From Chloroflexi bacterium UBA5189 (GTDB taxonomy: Bacteria > Chloroflexota > Limnocylindria > Limnocylindrales > CSP1-4): 17,744 nt of DNA. This document shows positions 14,476-17,744 of the stretch, in pieces. Below the pieces are notes generated by a model, which was not told the origin of the DNA, did no database searches, and saw only the letters and a list, made by a program, of their open reading frames with translations. The translations under genes and the position numbers were made by a program. The stretch is from the NCBI GenBank assembly GCA_002413045.1, contig DHWF01000024.1, positions 42,003 through 59,746 on the forward strand, written 5' to 3'. Position 1 is the first letter of the stretch. Each line of letters begins with the position of its first letter.

Positions 14476-15158
14476 TTCATGTCCTCCTTCAGGACTTGCC
14501 GGGCGATCGTGATCAGGCGTTCGACCCGCTTCTGCTCGGGCCGGCTCAACGGCCGGCGCACATGCAACTCGATATCCGGCGAAAGCTCGAGGCGCTCCCA
14601 TTGGGATCGCTCGGGCCCGGCAGCTTCCGATGCCGGTACTGCCGATGCTTCGCCCGACGCGTTCGCCGCCCTCGCAAGCTCGGCGTCCCATGCCGCCGGC
14701 GGCAGCTCGGAAACAATGCCCATCGCTGCGAACCGGGCTCGGGCGATCATCGGGCGCGGCGGGGCTGGGGCGGGCGGAGTCGAGGTTGCCGGCGTTGATG
14801 CACTAGTGGGCATAGAAATGGCGCGCTCCGCGACCGGCCCAACGAGGAGGTTCCGGACGTACTCGAGCGCGGACGTTGTCGGTTCGGCCGGCGCCTCGTC
14901 GGTCATCGAGACCAGGCCGGCGACGTCGACGTCGGTGAGCTCGGCTAGGCGCCGGCGAATCTCCGCCAGCGGTAGGTGCTGCACCTGGAGCCGCTTCGTC
15001 AGCCGCAGTCGATCGAGGTGGCCCTCGCCGTAGTGCGCGCCCGGCCCCGACTCCCCCGACGCCGGCAGCAGCCCCTGCGCCAGGTAGTACCGGATCGTGC
15101 GCACGTTCACACCCGAGAGTCGGGCCAGGTCGGCGATGGTGTAGGTGTCGGTCAGCAT
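14472..15158 (-). CDS. MerR-family transcriptional regulator, autoregulatory partner of the vWA gene
   Basis: The 228-residue protein opens with the MerR helix-turn-helix YTIADLARLSGVNVRTIRYY (6-25), followed by the wing GLLPASGESGPGAHYGE and LDRLRLTKRLQVQHLPLAEI (48-67). The centre (about 85-165) is Ala/Pro/Thr-rich linker. The C-terminal block WERLELSPDIELHVRRPLS (187-205) and a helix to the end form a conserved-looking effector segment. There is no metal-binding Cys set, so it is not a MerR/CueR/ZntR metal sensor. It overlaps the vWA start (ATGA), so the two are coupled. Its promoter carries a perfect inverted repeat between -35 and -10, the usual MerR operator position, and the ATG is about at the expected transcription start. 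The inducing signal is unknown; interaction with the vWA protein is a reasonable inference. Confidence 0.92.
   Translation of the reverse strand: MLTDTYTIADLARLSGVNVRTIRYYLAQGLLPASGESGPGAHYGEGHLDRLRLTKRLQVQHLPLAEIRRRLAELTDVDVAGLVSMTDEAPAEPTTSALEYVRNLLVGPVAERAISMPTSASTPATSTPPAPAPPRPMIARARFAAMGIVSELPPAAWDAELARAANASGEASAVPASEAAGPERSQWERLELSPDIELHVRRPLSRPEQKRVERLITIARQVLKEDMK
14482..14489 (-). promoter_or_regulatory. Strong ribosome binding site for the vWA gene
   Basis: AAGGAGGA on the minus strand, inside the last MerR codons, lies 6 nt before the ATG at 14475. It decides the start against the longer upstream frame that overlaps MerR. Confidence 0.8.
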
Positions 15159-15192
15159 GGCCTAACTATACAGCGGACAGTCCGACTGTCAA
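15159..15192 (-). promoter_or_regulatory. MerR-vWA operon promoter with palindromic operator; probably leaderless
   Basis: Minus strand: TTGACA (15192-15187, perfect -35), 16-bp spacer, TATAGT (15170-15165, good -10), then six bases TAGGCC and the ATG at 15158. Transcription should start at or next to the A of ATG, and no Shine-Dalgarno sequence exists. The perfect inverted repeat GACAGTC-C-GACTGTC (15176-15190) fills most of the spacer and overlaps the -35, as MerR-type operators do. The -35 begins 2 bp after the stop codon of the upstream small gene. The 16-bp spacer is shorter than the 19 bp of classical MerR promoters. Confidence 0.8.
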
Positions 15193-15194
15193 GA

Positions 15195-15398
15195 CTACGC
15201 CGACCAGTGGCGACCCTCCCGGCAGTCCTGGCATCGCTCGTCGATTCCATCGCGGAACCTCGGGCAAGCGCAGTCAGCACAGAGGCACGGATCGCCGTCC
15301 CAGCCCATGAGCGCCTCGACGACGAGGACGTCCTCGGGCGAGGCGTTCGGGTCGAGGAGGTCGTCGCCCGCCTGCTCGAGCTCGTCGTCGTCAGGCAA
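15195..15398 (-). CDS. Small cysteine-rich zinc-ribbon-like protein
   Basis: A 67-residue frame from TTG 15398. The N-terminus is acidic (PDDDELEQAGDDLLDPNAS), and the C-terminus clusters cysteines as GDPCLCADCACPRFRDG, then ERCQDCREGRH (Cys38, 40, 43, 45, 56, 59, His64). This would bind one or two Zn ions. The TTG is chosen because it overlaps the stop of the upstream Cys-rich gene (TTGCCTGA), and the frame further upstream becomes Arg/Gly shadow of that gene. A purine-rich GGGAGCGG lies upstream. An ATG start at 15515 giving 106 residues is the alternative. The pairing of two tiny zinc proteins suggests a common role, perhaps RNA/DNA or protein binding; no function is known. The stop adjoins the MerR promoter. 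Confidence 0.6.
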   Translation of the reverse strand: MPDDDELEQAGDDLLDPNASPEDVLVVEALMGWDGDPCLCADCACPRFRDGIDERCQDCREGRHWSA

Positions 15399-15756
15399 CG
15401 TGGACGGCCCGCCGCTCCCAGCTCGGCACCACCCGCGCCCGCAGCGCGGCCGGCTCCGCATGCGCGACATGCCAGTACCGGCAGCTTGAGCACGCGTAGG
15501 TGTGGAACGCCGCACGGTGGCGCGCGCTCATGGAGCGCGAGATCGCCTTGGCGTCACGCTTGCTGAGGTACGCCTGCTTGGGTCGACAGCCTCGCTCGAC
15601 GTTCAAGGTGCCCTGCCTTCCGCATCGACCGAGCCCGGCACACAAGCGCGACCCGCCGCTCGGATCCGCCGAGCCGCGCTCCCGATGCGCTGCGATCGTG
15701 CATGCCTCCCGTGACACCTCGCCTGTCACGGCCGTTTTCGAGTTGCTTTCGCTCAT
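15391..15756 (-). CDS. Small zinc-ribbon-like protein (C...CxxCxxWH type)
   Basis: A 121-residue frame from ATG 15756 (MSESNSKTAV). The recognisable core is CRPKQAYLSKRDAKAISRSM then HTYACSSCRYWHVAH (about residues 57-99), with Cys57, Cys89, Cys92 and His96. It fits the pattern of small actinobacterial/phage zinc ribbons (Cys, a basic helical stretch rich in Lys/Arg/Ala, YxCxxCxxWH). The N-terminal 50 residues are low-complexity with three further Cys (19, 39, 45) and may not be translated. The true start is uncertain, since no Shine-Dalgarno sequence is visible and an ATG at 15786 is also in frame. Its stop overlaps the TTG start of the next small gene. Function is unknown; nucleic-acid binding is plausible by analogy. 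Confidence 0.6.
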   Translation of the reverse strand: MSESNSKTAVTGEVSREACTIAAHRERGSADPSGGSRLCAGLGRCGRQGTLNVERGCRPKQAYLSKRDAKAISRSMSARHRAAFHTYACSSCRYWHVAHAEPAALRARVVPSWERRAVHVA

Positions 15757-15781
15757 GCGGAACGAACGTGGCCGGCGGAGG

Positions 15782-15806
15782 GGCATGGAGCGGCATGGAG
15801 CGGCAT
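15782..15806. repeat. Short tandem repeat, 10-bp unit GGCATGGAGC, about 2.5 copies
   Basis: Two perfect copies plus GGCAT lie in the gap between the PLP-enzyme relic and the zinc-ribbon gene. It is too short to be a known element and probably slippage-derived. Confidence 0.7.
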
Positions 15807-15812
15807 CAAGGT

Positions 15813-15828
15813 GCGCGCCTACGCGCGC
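15813..15828 (-). terminator. GC-rich hairpin directly after the PLP-enzyme relic
   Basis: GCGCGC-CTAC-GCGCGC (6-bp stem, 4-nt loop) begins at the base after the TGA at 15829-15831. There is no U-run, so it may be a pause or rho-dependent end point rather than a full intrinsic terminator. Confidence 0.35.
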
Positions 15829-15962
15829 TCAGCTGAAGAGTGACGCGTAGGCGTTGATCGCGGGCTGGCCGCCAAGATGCGCGTACAACACGTTCGACGA
15901 CCGCTCGATCTCGCCGCGGCTGACGAGGTCGATCATCCCCGCCATCGACTTCCCCTCGGCAG
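15829..15962 (-). pseudogene. C-terminal relic of a PLP-dependent ACC deaminase / D-cysteine desulfhydrase-type enzyme
   Basis: Immediately after the stop of the PAS protein, in another frame, 44 codons read AAEGKSMAGMIDLVSRGEIE then RSSNVLYAHLGGQPAINAYASLFS and a TGA. This matches the conserved end of the ACC deaminase / D-cysteine desulfhydrase family (…GKxxAGLIDLxRxGE…VLFxHTGGxPAxxAY). The rest of the enzyme, including the PLP lysine, is absent: upstream the frame is low-complexity shadow of the PAS gene. Only the last part of a roughly 330-residue protein remains. So the neighbouring gene, or a deletion, replaced the body of the gene. There is an internal ATG (MAGMIDL), but a 38-residue product would have no activity. 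Confidence 0.75.
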
Positions 15963-16976
15963 CTAGCCGGACTCGGTTGTCGGGTAGCGCGCGACGAGGC
16001 CCGCCTCGATCAGGGCACGGTCGATGTCCAGCTCGCCGGCGCTCCCCTCCCCAAGCGGCACCAGGAGCGACGCGTGGACCCCGGGCCACGGCGCATTCGC
16101 CTTGGCCGCGTACAGCAGCTCGACCAACGACCCATCGGGTCGCTCGAGGATGAACGGCCCGTCCAACGAGCCCGCGGCCATGAATGCGTTCCATGCCGCC
16201 GCCACGTCCGCCCGTTGCGCGGCAGGCGCGATGTCCTCGATCCGCATCGTGAGCAATCGCGCGAGCGACCGGCCAGTGATGCGGGCGGCGGCCGGGGTGG
16301 CATGCACGTACCGACGTTCGTCATCGGCGAGCAGGATCGCCGGGGCGTCCGCGCGCGGCTCCAGCACGGTCATCGCATCGAAATGCTCGATCTCCGGATC
16401 GGCCGCCCAGAACTCGGACAGCTCGGCGCCACCCATGGGCCGGTCGACGTCGGACCCGGCGGCGTCGAGGAGCGCGGCCTCGTTCTCCCACAGCATCGCG
16501 GCGACGATCTCGTCGCCTCGACCAACAACCCGGCGACCGAGGCTGAACGCCACCAGGCCCGTCTCGTCGAGCAGCCGATCGGCCCACCTGCGAACCGCCT
16601 CGTAATACGCGGACTGCGTGTTCGAGCGGATCGCGATGCGGGTCAGCCGCAGCTTTGCCGCACGGAGGGGCATCGAGCGCGCCTCGCCGATGACGAGCTC
16701 GTAGTGCTCGGAGCGGCCGTGCACGAGCATCGAGGCAATGGACGCGACCAGGTGCGGCGCATCGAGGTTCGATCCCTTGGCCGTCAGGTCGTCGATGCCC
16801 GCCCACGTCGACACCACCAGCATCTCCGTCCCATCCGGCGTCTCGCGAAAGGCAGGCTGGAACGACACGAGCCCCGGGGTGGCCAACGCATCCGCCATCG
16901 CCCCGTCGCGAATCCGCTGCATGAGTCGCGGGCCTTCGCCTTCCACGATGAATCCGCGATAGACCCGAAGGATCAC
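15963..16976 (-). CDS. ABM-like tandem-domain protein with C-terminal PAS domain
   Basis: The 337-residue protein starts at GTG 16976, overlapping the stop of the upstream membrane gene (GTGA). Residues 1-95 (ILRVYRGFIVEGEG, then GLVSFQPAFRETPDGTEMLV and VSTWAGIDDL) and about 105-205 (LTRIAIRSNTQSAYYEAVRR, then TGLVAFSLGRRV and MLWENEAALL) look like two ferredoxin-like dimeric alpha/beta-barrel repeats of the antibiotic-biosynthesis-monooxygenase (ABM) type. Residues 212-307 look like a PAS sensor (ILLADDERRYVHATPAAARI, TGRSLARLLTMRIEDIAP, then ILERPDGSLVELLYAAKA). No kinase, HTH or cyclase output domain follows. It is cytosolic and may sense a small ligand or redox state. The ABM calls rest on pattern (G-V-F, W-x-D/E) and are less sure than PAS. 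The stop abuts the PLP-enzyme relic. Confidence 0.85.
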   Translation of the reverse strand: MILRVYRGFIVEGEGPRLMQRIRDGAMADALATPGLVSFQPAFRETPDGTEMLVVSTWAGIDDLTAKGSNLDAPHLVASIASMLVHGRSEHYELVIGEARSMPLRAAKLRLTRIAIRSNTQSAYYEAVRRWADRLLDETGLVAFSLGRRVVGRGDEIVAAMLWENEAALLDAAGSDVDRPMGGAELSEFWAADPEIEHFDAMTVLEPRADAPAILLADDERRYVHATPAAARITGRSLARLLTMRIEDIAPAAQRADVAAAWNAFMAAGSLDGPFILERPDGSLVELLYAAKANAPWPGVHASLLVPLGEGSAGELDIDRALIEAGLVARYPTTESG

Positions 16977-17744
16977 GTGCCTGACCCTCCCTGAGGCGGC
17001 TCGGTCGGCTGCTGCGGTTCCGGCGCCTGCGGCGACTCCGCCTGCGGCGACGGCGCGGTGCCGGCGGCATCCTTCACGGCGTCGGGCAGGCGGCCGACAA
17101 CCGCCGACGACTCGGACGAGCCCGGAACGACGCGAACCGGGCTGCGGTCGTTCGGCTTGTCGCGATAGCGCCGAAGGATGATCTGGTGGATCGTCCCGGC
17201 GTCGTCCCGGACCGGGGTGGGATCGCCCTGATGGACGTGGCTGATACGCGTCCCGGAGGTGACCATGAACCGGTTCTCGCGCTCGAAGCGCACCTTGACC
17301 TTCGCATCCGCGGGTGGCAGCGGCGCCAAGCTCCAGCCCGCATCGTCCTCGACGACTCGGATCCCGAGCTCCGGTCCCCAGCCGAGCGGCCGGTTCTCGC
17401 CACCGTCGACCTGGGCCGTGATCCAGACGCGATTCCGGCGCTCGTACCGCTGATACGCAAGCAGCCCGGCGCCGGCAAGCGCCGCAATGACGATCGCGCC
17501 AATCGCGAACTTCGTCCACGGGTTGCAGTCGAACAGGCCGCTGCACGGCGAGAAGCTCGCCGACGCCGCGGAGGCCGGGCTCCTGCCGACGCTGTTCTCG
17601 GCGTAGGCGACGCACTGGAACGTCTCGCCGTTGGTGAGGCCGCTGACGATCAGGCTCGGCGTCCCGCCGGCCTGCTGCACCGTCTGCCCGGCGGTGTTCG
17701 TGCAGACGTAGACGTACTGCTCGATCGGCGGGGCGCCCCCCATC
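16973..17744 (-). CDS. FnIII membrane-anchored protein, C-terminal part (N-terminus beyond window)
   Basis: The frame enters from the right edge. The first ~65 visible residues are the end of a fibronectin-III domain (SLIVSGLTNGETFQCVAYAE, then NSVGRSPASAA). After a Cys pair (FSPCSGLFDCNPW) a single transmembrane helix follows (KFAIGAIVIAALAGAGLLAY) with a positive stop-transfer (QRYERRNR). The ~160-residue cytosolic tail has a compact, strand-rich region (VWITAQVDGGENRPLGWGPE, VKVRFERENRFMVTSGT) and a Pro/Gln/Glu-rich end. Topology is outside FnIII, inside tail. The ATG at 17743 is internal to the gene, not its start. The stop overlaps the PAS protein's GTG, so the two are co-translated, linking an extracellular domain with a cytosolic PAS/ABM protein. 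Confidence 0.85.
   Translation of the reverse strand, partial: MGGAPPIEQYVYVCTNTAGQTVQQAGGTPSLIVSGLTNGETFQCVAYAENSVGRSPASAASASFSPCSGLFDCNPWTKFAIGAIVIAALAGAGLLAYQRYERRNRVWITAQVDGGENRPLGWGPELGIRVVEDDAGWSLAPLPPADAKVKVRFERENRFMVTSGTRISHVHQGDPTPVRDDAGTIHQIILRRYRDKPNDRSPVRVVPGSSESSAVVGRLPDAVKDAAGTAPSPQAESPQAPEPQQPTEPPQGGSGT

Noticed and set aside
14476..14691. Upstream extension of the vWA frame to an ATG at 14691
   Set aside because: Overlaps the MerR C-terminus out of frame; a strong Shine-Dalgarno sequence before ATG 14475 decides the start.
16074..16994. 306-codon plus-strand frame opposite the PAS protein
   Set aside because: Antisense shadow rich in Arg/His/Gly; the minus-strand PAS and ABM patterns are convincing.
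16977..17615. Upstream extension of the PAS protein frame to an ATG at 17615
   Set aside because: The extension lies out of frame within the FnIII/transmembrane gene and is Arg/Gly low complexity; GTG 16976 with GTGA overlap is the better start.

Overview
The window comes from a high-GC bacterial chromosome, most likely Actinomycetota or Chloroflexota. This is inferred from strong GC bias outside positions 3450-13140, frequent GTG/TTG starts, GTGA-type gene overlaps, a promoter placed for leaderless transcription, and fibronectin-III secreted/membrane proteins. Every gene I can support lies on the minus strand, so transcription runs from high to low coordinates. No tRNA, rRNA, CRISPR array or transposase was seen, and no gene-free stretch exceeds about 200 bases.

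Right flank (about 13150-17744), in transcription order: the end of a membrane-anchored FnIII protein; a GTGA-overlapped protein with two dimeric alpha/beta-barrel (ABM-like) domains and a PAS domain; a 44-codon relic of a PLP enzyme (ACC deaminase / D-cysteine desulfhydrase type) followed by a GC hairpin; two tiny overlapping cysteine-rich zinc-ribbon-like proteins; then a two-gene operon of a MerR regulator and a von Willebrand A (MIDAS) protein. That operon has a clear sigma70 promoter (TTGACA-16-TATAGT). A perfect 7-bp inverted repeat lies in its spacer, and the -10 is so close to the ATG that the transcript is probably leaderless.

Centre (about 3555-13082): a visibly lower-GC, probably horizontally acquired DNA-modification/restriction island. 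In transcription order it encodes: (1) a DUF6998-like protein with a D...QxK nuclease-like motif; (2) a coiled-coil winged-helix protein; (3) possibly a 70-residue protein; (4) an N6-adenine methyltransferase (NPPW); (5) a 974-residue PD-(D/E)xK nuclease / N6-adenine methyltransferase (NPPF) fusion; (6) an m5C methyltransferase; (7) an unrecognised 89-residue protein; (8) a DUF262-DUF1524 (GmrSD/SspE-like) NTPase-HNH nuclease. There are three methyltransferases and three candidate nucleases but no helicase or translocase, so it is not BREX, DISARM, Druantia or a Type I/III system. My reading is two adjacent R-M modules with a modification-linked DUF262 effector, or one composite system. This is the best candidate for something undescribed.

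Left flank (1-3446): a five-helix membrane protein overlapping (GTGA) a signal-peptide-less BtuF-like corrinoid/metal-chelate-binding protein with the TQDLCxVC motif. These are followed by a large secreted protein with a propeller-like domain and a C-terminal FnIII domain, cut by the window edge.
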